Below are positions 16,965-25,646 of a DNA stretch of 42,983 bases, in pieces. The notes beneath the pieces were generated by a model, which did no database searches, was not told the DNA's origin, and saw only the letters and a program-made list of their open reading frames with translations. Where the stretch lies: NCBI GenBank assembly GCA_947447895.1, contig CANFLM010000015.1, positions 1 through 42,983 on the forward strand. The letters run 5' to 3'. Within the stretch, counting starts at the first letter, position 1. Each line of letters begins with the position of its first letter. The position numbers were made by a program, and so were the translations under genes. This stretch comes from Hyphomicrobiales bacterium (GTDB lineage: Bacteria; Pseudomonadota; Alphaproteobacteria; Rhizobiales; Beijerinckiaceae).

Positions 16965-18389
16965 ATGTTGCGTCAAGCTCTCTCGACCGATCTGCTCATT
17001 GCCGGGCTCACCGCCATTGTCGGTGACAAATATGTGCTGCACCATGCCGATGACAAAGCCCCGTTCGAGGCCGAGTGGCGCGGATTGTTCAAAGGCACCG
17101 CCTTGCTGGTGGTCAAGCCCGGCTCGGTGCAGGAGGTGGCGGATGTGCTCAGATTCGCGCAGGAGCACCGTCTGAAAATCATTCCGCAAGGCGGCAATAC
17201 CGGCCTGGTCGGCGGCAATACGCCGGACGAGTCAGGCAGCGAAATCGTGCTGTCCCTGGCCCGCCTCAACCGCATCCGCGAGGTCGATGCCCTGTCGGAC
17301 ACCATGACGGTGGAAGCCGGGGTCACCCTGCTGCGCGCCCAGGAGGCCGCCACCGGGGCCGACCGCCTGTTTCCCCTCTCGCTCGCCTCGGAAGGCACCT
17401 GCACGATTGGCGGCAATCTCGGCACCAATGCCGGCGGCACCGCTGTGCTGGCCTATGGCAATGCGCGCGATCTGGTGCTGGGACTGGAAGTGGTGCTGGC
17501 CGATGGCCGCATCCTCAATGGCCTTGGCAAATTGCGCAAGGACAATACCGGCTACGACCTCAAACATCTGTTTATCGGTTCGGAAGGCACGCTGGGCATT
17601 ATCACGGCTGCCGTGCTGAAGCTGTTCCCGAAGCCCAACAGCCTTGTGACCGTCTTTTGCGGGCTGGAATCACCCAAACATGCGCTCGATCTGCTGGAAC
17701 TGGCCAAGCGCAGCGCTGGACAAGCCGTCACCACGTTCGAACTGTTGCCGCGGCTGGCCATCGATATGGTGGTCGATCACATGCCCGGTTGCCGAGATCC
17801 GCTGGGCGAACGCTTCGACTGGTATGTGCTGATGGAACTCTCCTCGGCCTCCGACCCCTATCTCGAGGAACGCGCCCAGAGCCTGCTCGAGGAAGCGCTG
17901 GACAAGGCGGTCATTGTGGATGCGGTGATGGCCAATTCGCTGGACCAGCGCAATGATTTCTGGCGGCTGCGTGAAACCCTGCCCGAGGCACAGGCCTTCA
18001 AGGGCGGATCGATCAAGCATGATGTCTCGGTCCCGATCTCGAACGTTCCTGAGCTGATCGCTCTGGTTGATGCCGAGGTCACCGCCGCCATGCCCGGCAT
18101 CCGTCCGATGCCCTTCGGCCATCTCGGCGACGGCAATCTGCATTACAACCTGACCCAGCCGGTCGGCATGGACAAGCAGGCCTATATGGACCAGCGCGAA
18201 ACCATGCACGCCATTGTCTACAAACATGTGCTGGCCATGGGCGGCTCGGTCTCGGCCGAACACGGGATCGGCCGGCTGAAAAAACATCTGCTGCAACAGG
18301 TCAAGGATCCGGTCGCGCTCGAACTGATGCACAGCCTCAAGCAGATGTTCGACCCCCACAACATCCTGAATCCGGGGCGGGTGCTGTAA
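16965..18389 (+). CDS. FAD-binding 2-hydroxyacid dehydrogenase (D-2-hydroxyglutarate/D-lactate dehydrogenase type)
   Basis: A 474-residue flavoprotein of the VAO/GlcD family that oxidises a D-2-hydroxyacid and passes electrons on to a quinone or ETF. The PP-loop for FAD is at 74-84 (PQGGNTGLVGG), followed by SLASEGTCTIGGNLGTNAGG and GYDLKHLFIGSEGTLG. The C-terminal domain carries the metal-site motif FGHLGDGNLHYN, then GSVSAEHGIGRLKK and FDPHNILNPGRVL. No Fe-S binding region is present. The sequence type fits D-2-hydroxyglutarate dehydrogenase best, but D-lactate or glycolate cannot be excluded. The next gene is convergent; AGGCCCA/TGGGCCT arms at 18407-18439 form only a loose inverted repeat between them. 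Confidence 0.9.
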   Translation: MLRQALSTDLLIAGLTAIVGDKYVLHHADDKAPFEAEWRGLFKGTALLVVKPGSVQEVADVLRFAQEHRLKIIPQGGNTGLVGGNTPDESGSEIVLSLARLNRIREVDALSDTMTVEAGVTLLRAQEAATGADRLFPLSLASEGTCTIGGNLGTNAGGTAVLAYGNARDLVLGLEVVLADGRILNGLGKLRKDNTGYDLKHLFIGSEGTLGIITAAVLKLFPKPNSLVTVFCGLESPKHALDLLELAKRSAGQAVTTFELLPRLAIDMVVDHMPGCRDPLGERFDWYVLMELSSASDPYLEERAQSLLEEALDKAVIVDAVMANSLDQRNDFWRLRETLPEAQAFKGGSIKHDVSVPISNVPELIALVDAEVTAAMPGIRPMPFGHLGDGNLHYNLTQPVGMDKQAYMDQRETMHAIVYKHVLAMGGSVSAEHGIGRLKKHLLQQVKDPVALELMHSLKQMFDPHNILNPGRVL

Positions 18390-18437
18390 ACAGCAGAGAC
18401 CTCAACAGGCCCAGTTTGGCCGATGAAATGTTTGGGC

Positions 18438-19208
18438 CTAATCGTCCTTTTTGCCCAGCATACCGCCCAGAATACCGCCCACCACGCCTGTGGTGGCCCC
18501 CAAGGCGCTGTTGGAGGACGAGGAGGAGACCTCGGATGCGGCCGGCAGATAGCGGGCAATTTCATTGGCCAGATTCATGATCGGCATGCTTTGCAGGGCG
18601 ACATGCCCCGGCCCCGTCAGCTTGGCCATAAACAGCCCCTCGCCGCCGAACACAATATTCTTGAAACCGCTGACCATCTGGATGTCGAAAGTGATTGTCG
18701 GATCCATGATGCCGACATGGCCCGCCTGCACCAGCAGGCTCTCGCCAACCGCCAGATCGCGCTCGATCACCTCGCCCGACAGATCGAGAAACACCACACC
18801 CGGCCCCGTGACCTTTTGCAGGATAAAACCTTCACCGCCGAACAGCCCCGCACCCAAGCGTTTCTGGAACGCGATTTCGAGCGTCACAGATTTTTCCGCA
18901 CACAGGAATGTCTCTTTCCGGCAAATCAGTGATTGTCCGGCCTGCAAGGGAATGGGCAGGATCGTGCCGGGGAAATGCGGGGCAAAGGCCACATGTCCGG
19001 CCTGACGGGCCGTAAAATGGGTCACAAAAAAGCTGCCGCCCGACAGGCTGCGCATCAGCCCGGAGAACAACCCGCCACCGGTATTGGTGTCCATCTCGAT
19101 ATCGGGGGTCATCCAGCACATGCAGCTGGTCTGGCTATAGACGGTTTCACCCGGCTCCAGATCGATGTTCAGGGTCTGCATCACAGTGCCCGACAGGGAA
19201 TAGCGCAT
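18438..19208 (-). CDS. AIM24 / TIGR00266 family protein with glycine-rich tail
   Basis: A 256-residue protein of the AIM24-like family, built from repeated beta-strands. Markers are LEPGETVYSQTSCMCWM, a GSFFVTHFTA segment, FLCAEKSVTLEI, GGEGFILQKVTGPGVVFL and a second, similar GGEGLFMAKLTGPGHVAL, showing an internal duplication. The family has no settled biochemical function; related mitochondrial AIM24 affects inner-membrane organisation. The C-terminal end is unusual: a Ser run (228-232) leads into GATTGVVGGILGGMLG (237-252) and KKDD, a glycine-zipper-like hydrophobic helix that could insert in or bind membrane. ATG 19208 has GAGGAG seven bases upstream. It lies 36 bases downstream of corA. 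Confidence 0.85.
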   Translation of the reverse strand: MRYSLSGTVMQTLNIDLEPGETVYSQTSCMCWMTPDIEMDTNTGGGLFSGLMRSLSGGSFFVTHFTARQAGHVAFAPHFPGTILPIPLQAGQSLICRKETFLCAEKSVTLEIAFQKRLGAGLFGGEGFILQKVTGPGVVFLDLSGEVIERDLAVGESLLVQAGHVGIMDPTITFDIQMVSGFKNIVFGGEGLFMAKLTGPGHVALQSMPIMNLANEIARYLPAASEVSSSSSNSALGATTGVVGGILGGMLGKKDD

Positions 19209-19244
19209 ATCCGGTCTCCTCAAGCTGTGGTCCCGATCAACGGG

Positions 19245-20243
19245 TCAGAGCCATTTTTTCCAACGAAAAAACACATAAGGGAAAACCGCCGCTCCGACCA
19301 TCATCAACAAGGCCATCGGATAGCCGAAGCTCCATTCCAACTCGGGAATGGTTTTAAAATTCATTCCGTAAATCGACGCGATCAAGGTGGGCGGCATGAA
19401 CACCACTGCCATCACCGAAAACAGCTTGATGATATTGTTCTGTTCGAGATTGACGAGGCCCAAAGTGGCATCCAGCAGAAACTGGATCTTGTTGTTGAGA
19501 AAGCTCGCATGTTCTTCCAGCGAGGTGACATCGCGCAGGGTGGTTTTGACCCGTTCGCGCATCTCGAGCGGCACACGCGCCGTGCGGTAACTGGCCGACA
19601 GGAACAGCAGGATCCGCTCGACAGACACCAGACTTTCGCGCACCTTGGAAATCACATCGGCATGTCTGCCCAATGCCCGCAAGGTCGACTGGTAACCGGC
19701 ATTGCGCACGGAAGGGTCGACTGTATCGGCAAAGACATTGCGCGAGAGCTTGTCGATCTGCGCACCCGCGGCCTGCAGCACATCGGCACCGCGATCCATG
19801 ATGGTTTCGAACAGGCCGGCCATCACGGCTTCGGGCGTATCGCCACACCCGTTGGGGCGGCCGGCGCGGTTGACAAACATCTGGAAGGACAATGGCTCGA
19901 CATAGCGCACCGTCACCAGGGTCTTGTCGGTCAGAATAAAGGTAATCCCGGCAATGTCGGCCATCTCGTCGTCAAGATGGTAGAACAGCCGCGCACTCAT
20001 ATAGCGCGCCCCGCCCTCGCTATAGAGGGTTTCCGACGGCTCGATGTCGCTCATTTCCTCGCGGGTCGGGATCGAGACGGAGAGGAATTGTTCGACCTTG
20101 CGATCCTCCTCGCGGGTCGGCTCGATCAGATCGATCCACAAGGCCTGGGCCGGAATGGGTTCCGTCAACGGCAGGACCCGCCGTTCGAGCTGGCCGAGGC
20201 CTTCACCGTGGGTATCGGACACATGCGTCGCCACCATCAACAT
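19245..20243 (-). CDS. corA: CorA-type magnesium/divalent cation channel
   Basis: A 332-residue inner-membrane pentameric Mg2+ channel of the CorA (2-TM-GxN) family. A large N-terminal cytosolic domain rich in acidic helices is followed by TM1 ending in the selectivity motif YGMNF (Gly-Met-Asn at 293-295), a short periplasmic loop with IPELEW, and TM2 (about 309-328), closing with the basic tail RWKKWL. All family hallmarks are intact. The frame opens at GTG 20252, but ATG 20243 (or ATG 20237) is preferred, with GAGGA upstream. A 7-bp-stem hairpin lies in its leader. It sits between an acyl-CoA dehydrogenase and the AIM24-family gene on the same strand. Confidence 0.94.
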   Translation of the reverse strand: MLMVATHVSDTHGEGLGQLERRVLPLTEPIPAQALWIDLIEPTREEDRKVEQFLSVSIPTREEMSDIEPSETLYSEGGARYMSARLFYHLDDEMADIAGITFILTDKTLVTVRYVEPLSFQMFVNRAGRPNGCGDTPEAVMAGLFETIMDRGADVLQAAGAQIDKLSRNVFADTVDPSVRNAGYQSTLRALGRHADVISKVRESLVSVERILLFLSASYRTARVPLEMRERVKTTLRDVTSLEEHASFLNNKIQFLLDATLGLVNLEQNNIIKLFSVMAVVFMPPTLIASIYGMNFKTIPELEWSFGYPMALLMMVGAAVFPYVFFRWKKWL

Positions 20244-20268
20244 GCAGGGCACTTTCCTCGAGAATCAG

Positions 20269-20293
20269 GGTTGGCAATCGTGGACCGCCAACC
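20269..20293 (-). promoter_or_regulatory. Hairpin in the corA leader
   Basis: GGTTGGC (20269-20275) and GCCAACC (20287-20293) form a perfect 7-bp stem with an 11-base loop in the 91-base gap between the acyl-CoA dehydrogenase stop and corA, just upstream of the corA ribosome-binding region. No T-run follows on the minus strand. It may be a leader structure or a remnant terminator; the function is unknown. Confidence 0.4.
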
Positions 20294-20334
20294 ATGCCGG
20301 TGCAAGATGATGACGCTTTTTTGAAGCAGAGCCA

Positions 20335-22104
20335 TCACCCTGCCAACAAGGCTGCCGAGGCGGCCTCTAGGCCGTCGGCTCCGTCCACCACGCAATCACT
20401 GAGCCCGGGGGCATCGGTGGCGATCTGTTCGGCGAAAAAGCGGGCCAGAGCAATCTGTGCCTCCTGCCCCTCGCCATCGGCCATCAGCCCCGCTTTCGCC
20501 AGGGCGACCGCCCCTTGGGTGATGCCGAACAAGCGCAGATAGGGTGTCGCGCCCGCCAGAGCCTTGGAGGGCGCCGGGACCAGGACCGACAGCAGGAAAT
20601 CGGTGGCCGTCGTCAATGCCTGATGCGCCGCGCGCAACCGCATCGCCGTTTTGCCGAAGGCCGGCGAATTGCGGGCTTCGACATCCGCAATCACCTTTGC
20701 CATATCCGCCAATTGGGCGCGCACGGTGTCACCACCATTGAGCGGCAGTTTGCGGGTGACCAGATCGATCGCCTGGATCCCGTTGGTCCCCTCATAGATG
20801 GCGGCGATGCGCGCATCGCGCAAATGCTGGGCCGCGCCGGTTTCTTCCACAAATCCCATACCGCCATGGATCTGGACCCCGAGCGAGGCCATCTCGATGC
20901 CGATATCGGTCGAATAGGCTTTGGCAATCGGGGTCAGCAAGGCGGCGCGGTCATTGGCAATCTTGCGATCCGCCTCCGTGCTGCCGCGATGGGCACGGTC
21001 GAGGGCTTCGGCGGTCATGAAACAGATGATGCGGCTGGCCTGGGTTTGCGCACGCATCTGCACCAGCATCCGGCGGATATCGGGATGCATGATGATCGGG
21101 CTCATCGCCTCCTCGCGCCATTCCTTGGTCCGACCCTGCCGACGGTCGCGTGCATAGGCCAATGCGCCCTGATAAGCGCGATCGGCAATCCCGACGCCTT
21201 CGATTCCCACCGCCAGTCGCGCCGCATTCATCATGGTGAACATGCAGGCCAAACCACGGTTTTCCTCGCCGATCAGATAGCCGATGGCCCCGCCTTGATC
21301 CCCGAAAATCATGGTGCAGGTCGGCGAGGCATGGATGCCCATCTTGTGCTCGATGCTATGGCAATAGAGATCATTGGCCGCACCCAGCGATCCATCGGCA
21401 TTGACCAGACATTTGGGCACCAGAAACAGCGAGATGCCCCGCGTTCCGGCAGGCGCATCCGGCAAGCGTGCAAGAACCAGATGCAGGATATTCTCGGTCA
21501 CATCATGCTCGCCATAGCTGATGAAAATTTTCTGGCCTGAAATCCGGTAGGTGCCGTCTCCCACCGGTTCGGCACGGGCGCGCAAGGCATTCAGATCGGA
21601 TCCGGCTTGCGGCTCGGTCAGGTTCATGGTGCCCATCCAGTCACCCGACACCAGCTTTTCGAGAAAGGTCTGTTTGAGGAAATCCGAGCCATGCGACTGC
21701 AGGGCTTCGATGGCTCCGGCGGTCAAGAGCGGCCCCAGCGCAAAGGCCATCGAGGCAGCCGTCCACATTTCGCCACAGGCCGATTGCAGCATTTGCGGCA
21801 ATCCCTGCCCGCCGAATTCGGGATCGGCCATCAGGCCGTTCCAGCCGGCTCCGGCCCAATCCCGATAGGTCTCTTTCCAGCCCGGCGGCATGGTGACGCG
21901 ACCATCCTGCAAAACGGCCCCGTGCTGGTCGCCGATCCAGTTGAGCGGGGCGATCCGGTCGGTGGCGAATTTGCCGGCCTCTTCCAGAATGGCATCGGCA
22001 AGGCCTTCGTCCACTTCCGGCAACAAACCGTCCTCCACCAGCCTGTCAAAGCCCGCCACGCGCAAAGCCAGCCTGATATCGTCAACCGGTGCCTGATAGT
22101 GCAT
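20335..22104 (-). CDS. Acyl-CoA dehydrogenase, DmdC-like (long form with extra C-terminal domain)
   Basis: A 589-residue flavoprotein that makes an alpha-beta double bond in an acyl-CoA and passes electrons to ETF. It is about 200 residues longer than short-chain enzymes because of a C-terminal helical domain, as in 3-methylmercaptopropionyl-CoA dehydrogenase (DmdC) and related paralogues. Visible are MNLTEPQAGSDLNALRARAE and GQKIFISYGEHD around FAD, LGVQIHGGMGFVEE, and the catalytic base Glu438 in YEGTNGIQAIDL. ATG 22104 has GAGAGG five bases upstream; the frame stays open further but without support. A TTGACA (22212-22207, minus) could be its -35. These enzymes are hard to assign by sequence, so the DMSP link is only one option. 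Confidence 0.9.
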   Translation of the reverse strand: MHYQAPVDDIRLALRVAGFDRLVEDGLLPEVDEGLADAILEEAGKFATDRIAPLNWIGDQHGAVLQDGRVTMPPGWKETYRDWAGAGWNGLMADPEFGGQGLPQMLQSACGEMWTAASMAFALGPLLTAGAIEALQSHGSDFLKQTFLEKLVSGDWMGTMNLTEPQAGSDLNALRARAEPVGDGTYRISGQKIFISYGEHDVTENILHLVLARLPDAPAGTRGISLFLVPKCLVNADGSLGAANDLYCHSIEHKMGIHASPTCTMIFGDQGGAIGYLIGEENRGLACMFTMMNAARLAVGIEGVGIADRAYQGALAYARDRRQGRTKEWREEAMSPIIMHPDIRRMLVQMRAQTQASRIICFMTAEALDRAHRGSTEADRKIANDRAALLTPIAKAYSTDIGIEMASLGVQIHGGMGFVEETGAAQHLRDARIAAIYEGTNGIQAIDLVTRKLPLNGGDTVRAQLADMAKVIADVEARNSPAFGKTAMRLRAAHQALTTATDFLLSVLVPAPSKALAGATPYLRLFGITQGAVALAKAGLMADGEGQEAQIALARFFAEQIATDAPGLSDCVVDGADGLEAASAALLAG

Positions 22105-22227
22105 TGTCGCCTCTCCCTGATACGCCGCGCCTCTCGAGGGCTTTACAGCCGAGCTTAATCCTTGCTCTGATGATAGACCAAGCCTAAAGCAGCGCGTAAG
22201 CAATTTTGTCAAACGGACCGGACCATA

Positions 22228-23259
22228 GTGGACACAAACCAGACTTCAGCCAATCCTGACCTTGGTGGCATAGCCCCCTATCGGGAGACCGTGCGCATTG
22301 TCCCTGATTCGGCCGGTCTCGAACGCGCGGGCGCCTTGTTGCGCGCGGGCGCGCTAGTCGCCTTTCCGACCGAGACCGTCTACGGTTTGGGCGCGGATGC
22401 GACGCAGGCCACGGCGATTGCCGCACTCTATGCGGCCAAGGGCCGTCCTCAATTCAACCCGCTGATTGCCCATGTCGCCACGCTGGAACAGGCGAAGAAA
22501 GAAGGGATCTTCAACGCCACCGCGCTCGCACTGGCCGAACGGTTCTGGCCCGGCCCGCTGACGCTGGTGGTCCCGCGCCAGCCCGAAGGAACGGTCTGCG
22601 ATCTGGCCTGTGCAGGCCTCGGCAGTATCGGCCTGCGCCTGCCCTCGCATCCGATTGCCCGCTACCTGATCGAAAAAGCCGGGCGGCCGATTGCCGCGCC
22701 CTCTGCCAATCGCTCGGGACACATCAGTCCGACCACGCCCGACCATGTCTGGGACGACCTCAACACCCGCATCGATGCCGTGCTGGAAGGCTATGCCAGT
22801 CCGGTCGGGGTCGAATCCACCATCATCGCCTGTCTGGATGACAGCCCCGTAATCCTGCGCCATGGCGGCATCACGCGGGAAATGATCACCGATTGTCTGG
22901 GAATCAATATGGCCGATCCCCGCCCCACAGCCGATAGCACCCAACCGCTGGCCCCGGGGATGCTGGAGTCCCATTACGCACCCAATGCGATCGTGCGCCT
23001 CGAGGCCGAAAGCGTCGGCCAGGGCGAAGCTGTCCTGCTGTTCGGCGCCGGGCAGCCTGACGGCATGGATGAGGCCACGCCCCGCCTCAATCTCAGCCCG
23101 CGCGGCGATCTGACCGAAGCCGCGGCCAATCTCTATGCCTATCTGCGCCGTCTCGACCGGCCCGGCATGAACAGAATTGCCGTGATGCCGATCCCTGACC
23201 ACGATCTGGGCGCCGCCATCAATGACCGCTTGCGCCGCGCGGCCGCACCCCGCCCCTGA
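22228..23259 (+). CDS. tsaC: L-threonylcarbamoyladenylate synthase, Sua5 type
   Basis: Makes threonylcarbamoyl-AMP from Thr, bicarbonate and ATP for the universal t6A37 modification of ANN-decoding tRNAs. At 343 residues it is the long Sua5 form: a YrdC domain (about 25-215) plus a C-terminal Sua5 domain (about 235-340). YrdC signatures are AGALVAFPTETVYGLGADA, KGRPQFNPLIAH, FWPGPLTLV and PSANRSGHISPT. The linker carries APGMLESHYAPNA, the usual entry to the Sua5 domain. It starts with GTG at 22228; no better in-frame start exists. It is divergent from the acyl-CoA dehydrogenase. Its last 41 bases overlap the 3' end of the convergent reductase gene. Confidence 0.95.
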   Translation: MDTNQTSANPDLGGIAPYRETVRIVPDSAGLERAGALLRAGALVAFPTETVYGLGADATQATAIAALYAAKGRPQFNPLIAHVATLEQAKKEGIFNATALALAERFWPGPLTLVVPRQPEGTVCDLACAGLGSIGLRLPSHPIARYLIEKAGRPIAAPSANRSGHISPTTPDHVWDDLNTRIDAVLEGYASPVGVESTIIACLDDSPVILRHGGITREMITDCLGINMADPRPTADSTQPLAPGMLESHYAPNAIVRLEAESVGQGEAVLLFGAGQPDGMDEATPRLNLSPRGDLTEAAANLYAYLRRLDRPGMNRIAVMPIPDHDLGAAINDRLRRAAAPRP

Positions 23260-24280
23260 CGGGTTGCCTCGTTTCAATCGACGAGCTGGCAGGCCAGCCG
23301 ATATCGACCACCACGCGGCCCCGCACAGTGCCATCCAGAATGGCGCGGGCCGTGTCGAGCACATCGGCAAAGGCAACATGGGTGGTCATGGCCCCGAGCT
23401 TGGTGCGGTCCAGATCGATCGACAGCCGCCGCCATGCCTCGCGCCGCTTGGCAACCGGACACATCACGCTGTCAATGCCCAACAGGGCGATACCGCGCAG
23501 AATGAACGGCGCGACCGAGGCCGGCAAATCCATGCCCTGCGCCAGACCGCAAGCCGCCACAGCCCCGTGATATCGGGTCTGGGCAATCAGATTGGCCAAT
23601 GTGTGGGAGCCAACCGAATCCACCGCTGCCGCCCAGCGCTCCTTGCCCAGCGCACGGCCGGCTGCGGAGAGTTCGGCACGGTCCATGATCTCGGCCGCTC
23701 CGAGGTGTTTGAGATACTCAGCCTCGCCCGTGCGTCCGGTCGAGGCGATCACATGCCAGCCGAGCCTGGACAGCAGCGTCACCGCCACCGAGCCAACGCC
23801 GCCCGCCGCACCTGTAACCACAACCGGACCATCGGCGGGGGTCATGCCGTGTTTTTCCAACGCCATCACCGCCAGCATCGCGGTATAGCCTGCCGTGCCG
23901 ATGGCCATGCACTCGGCCAAAGTCAGCCCCTCGGGCTTGGGAAGCAACCATTGCGCTTTGACGCGGGCACGCTCGGAATAGGCGCCCAGATGGGTTTCGC
24001 CGACACCCCAGCCATTGAGGATCACCTCATCGCCGGCCTTGTAATCGGGCGAAGCGGAATCGATAACAATTCCGGCAAAATCGATCCCCGGAATCATCGG
24101 GAACCGCCGCACCACCGGCGATTTGCCCGTGACGGCCAAACCGTCCTTGTAATTGACGGTGGAATGGGTGACGCGAACCGTCACATCGCCATCCATCAGG
24201 AAATCATCACCAACCTGCTGGAAACCGATGCTCTGGCCAGCCTCGGTCTTTTCAATGACAACCGCTTTAAATGTCGACAT
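23219..24280 (-). CDS. acuI: Acrylyl-CoA reductase AcuI/YhdH-like, medium-chain dehydrogenase/reductase
   Basis: A 353-residue MDR enzyme of the AcuI/YhdH type, which reduces acrylyl-CoA to propionyl-CoA with NADPH and detoxifies acrylate. VRVTHSTVNYKDGLAVTGK and RRFPMIPGIDFAG are typical. The Rossmann glycine motif is VVTGAAGGVGSVAV, and a basic segment ASTGRTGEAEYLK follows. No structural-zinc cysteines are present, as expected. The protein runs about 24 residues beyond the usual end (GRVVVDIG), with a Pro/Gly/Arg-rich tail encoded where the gene overlaps tsaC antisense. That may reflect loss of the original stop. It lies 19 bases downstream of an MFS transporter and is probably cotranscribed with it. 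Other quinone-reductase activities are possible. Confidence 0.87.
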   Translation of the reverse strand: MSTFKAVVIEKTEAGQSIGFQQVGDDFLMDGDVTVRVTHSTVNYKDGLAVTGKSPVVRRFPMIPGIDFAGIVIDSASPDYKAGDEVILNGWGVGETHLGAYSERARVKAQWLLPKPEGLTLAECMAIGTAGYTAMLAVMALEKHGMTPADGPVVVTGAAGGVGSVAVTLLSRLGWHVIASTGRTGEAEYLKHLGAAEIMDRAELSAAGRALGKERWAAAVDSVGSHTLANLIAQTRYHGAVAACGLAQGMDLPASVAPFILRGIALLGIDSVMCPVAKRREAWRRLSIDLDRTKLGAMTTHVAFADVLDTARAILDGTVRGRVVVDIGWPASSSIETRQPVRGGVRPRGASGH

Positions 24281-24299
24281 CTTTACGCACCCCGCATGG

Positions 24300-25547
24300 T
24301 TAGGCACTGGCAGGGACAGGCCTGACCACGGCCGTCTCGCTAATCGGCAGATTGATCAATGCCGAGATGATCCCCAAGCCGATCGACAGCCACCAGACCA
24401 CGACATAGGACCCGGTCATCTCGTAGAGCGAGCCGCCGAGATAGACCCCGAGAAAGCCGCCGAGCTGATGCGAGAAGAAGGCAAAGCCGTACAGCATCGC
24501 CATGTAGCGGGGCCCGAACATCAAAATCACCAGACCCGATGTCGGCGGCACCGTCGACAGCCATAACAGACCGATAGCCCCGCCGAAGATCAGCGCATTG
24601 GCGGGAGAGGCCGGAGACAGAATGAAATAGAGAATGGCCAGCGAGCGTCCGAAATAGATCAGAGCCAGCAAATAGCGCTTGGGCACGCGGCTGGAATAAT
24701 AGCCCGACAGGAGCGAGCCAACCGCATTGGCAAGGCCGATCAGGGCCAAAGTCCAGCCCCCCACCCAGGCCGGCATGCCCAGATCATTGAGATAGGCCGG
24801 CATATGCGCGGTGATGAAGGCCAGCTGGAAGCCGCAGGTGAAGAAGCCCAGCACCAGCAGCACGTAGCTTTTGTGGCGGAAAGCTTCCGACAAAGCCTGC
24901 GAGATGGATTGCTTGGGGGTCGCCGAGACCGCTTCCTGGCTCAATGCACGAGTGGCCAGCGGGATCGACAAAGGCAGCACCAGCAACAAGGTGAAGCCGA
25001 ACATGACAGCCGTTTCCTGCCAGCCAATGGAATCGATCAGCGCGCTGGCAATCGGAGGAAACAGGAACTGCCCGAATGAGCCAGCCGCCGTGCCGGCCCC
25101 GAAGGCAATGCCGCGCCACTGTTCCGGCAGCACCTTGCCGAAAGCCGCCAGAACAACGTTGAAGGAACAGCCCGCCAGACCAAAGCCGATCAGCCCGCCC
25201 GCGGCCACCGTCAGACTGGTCGGTGTATCGGCATAGGCCATCATCACCTGCCCCAGACCATAGAGCACAGCACCGACACACAGAACGCGTGTCGTGCCGA
25301 AGCGGTCAGCCATCGCACCGGCGAAAGGTTGGCCCACCCCCCATAACAGGTTCTGGATCGCTACCGAGAACGAGAACACCTCGCGGCCCCAGCCATGGCC
25401 TGTCGACATCGGGATCTGGAACAGGCCGATCGAGGAGCGCGGACCGAAGGTGAGCATGCCGATCAGGCAACCCGCCGCAAGGATGAGCAAAGGGGCATAG
25501 GTCCGCAGTGAACCGGCTTTATTGTCCCCGCTTTGTGCTTGTGCCAT
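24300..25547 (-). CDS. MFS transporter, monocarboxylate/OFA-like
   Basis: A 415-residue inner-membrane protein with about 12 hydrophobic helices. The MFS loop 2-3 signature is GAMADRFGTTRVL (about 77-89). Helix 4-5 sequence AGGLIGFGLAGCSFNVVLAAFGK and the mid-protein cytosolic loop with TPKQSISQALSEAFRHKSY are also clear. The N-terminal helix with FGPRSSIGLFQIPMS resembles oxalate/formate and monocarboxylate porters. The substrate is not deducible; a small organic acid is plausible because the next gene acts on a short acyl-CoA. ATG 25547 has AGGA nine bases upstream. It is divergent from nadA, and an FNR/FixK-type box lies between them. Confidence 0.88.
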   Translation of the reverse strand: MAQAQSGDNKAGSLRTYAPLLILAAGCLIGMLTFGPRSSIGLFQIPMSTGHGWGREVFSFSVAIQNLLWGVGQPFAGAMADRFGTTRVLCVGAVLYGLGQVMMAYADTPTSLTVAAGGLIGFGLAGCSFNVVLAAFGKVLPEQWRGIAFGAGTAAGSFGQFLFPPIASALIDSIGWQETAVMFGFTLLLVLPLSIPLATRALSQEAVSATPKQSISQALSEAFRHKSYVLLVLGFFTCGFQLAFITAHMPAYLNDLGMPAWVGGWTLALIGLANAVGSLLSGYYSSRVPKRYLLALIYFGRSLAILYFILSPASPANALIFGGAIGLLWLSTVPPTSGLVILMFGPRYMAMLYGFAFFSHQLGGFLGVYLGGSLYEMTGSYVVVWWLSIGLGIISALINLPISETAVVRPVPASA

Positions 25548-25646
25548 GCGACCGGTTCCTTTTGCTCGAAACAGGCATCCGGCATTTGAGTGAAACCGCT
25601 GTGCCCTGCCAAATTTAATCTCACACTTATATCATCATCCCAGCGT

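Noticed and set aside
18407-18439. AGGCCCA/TGGGCCT inverted repeat as a bidirectional terminator
   Set aside because: The loop is 19 bases, there is no T-run, and one arm lies over the AIM24 stop codon.
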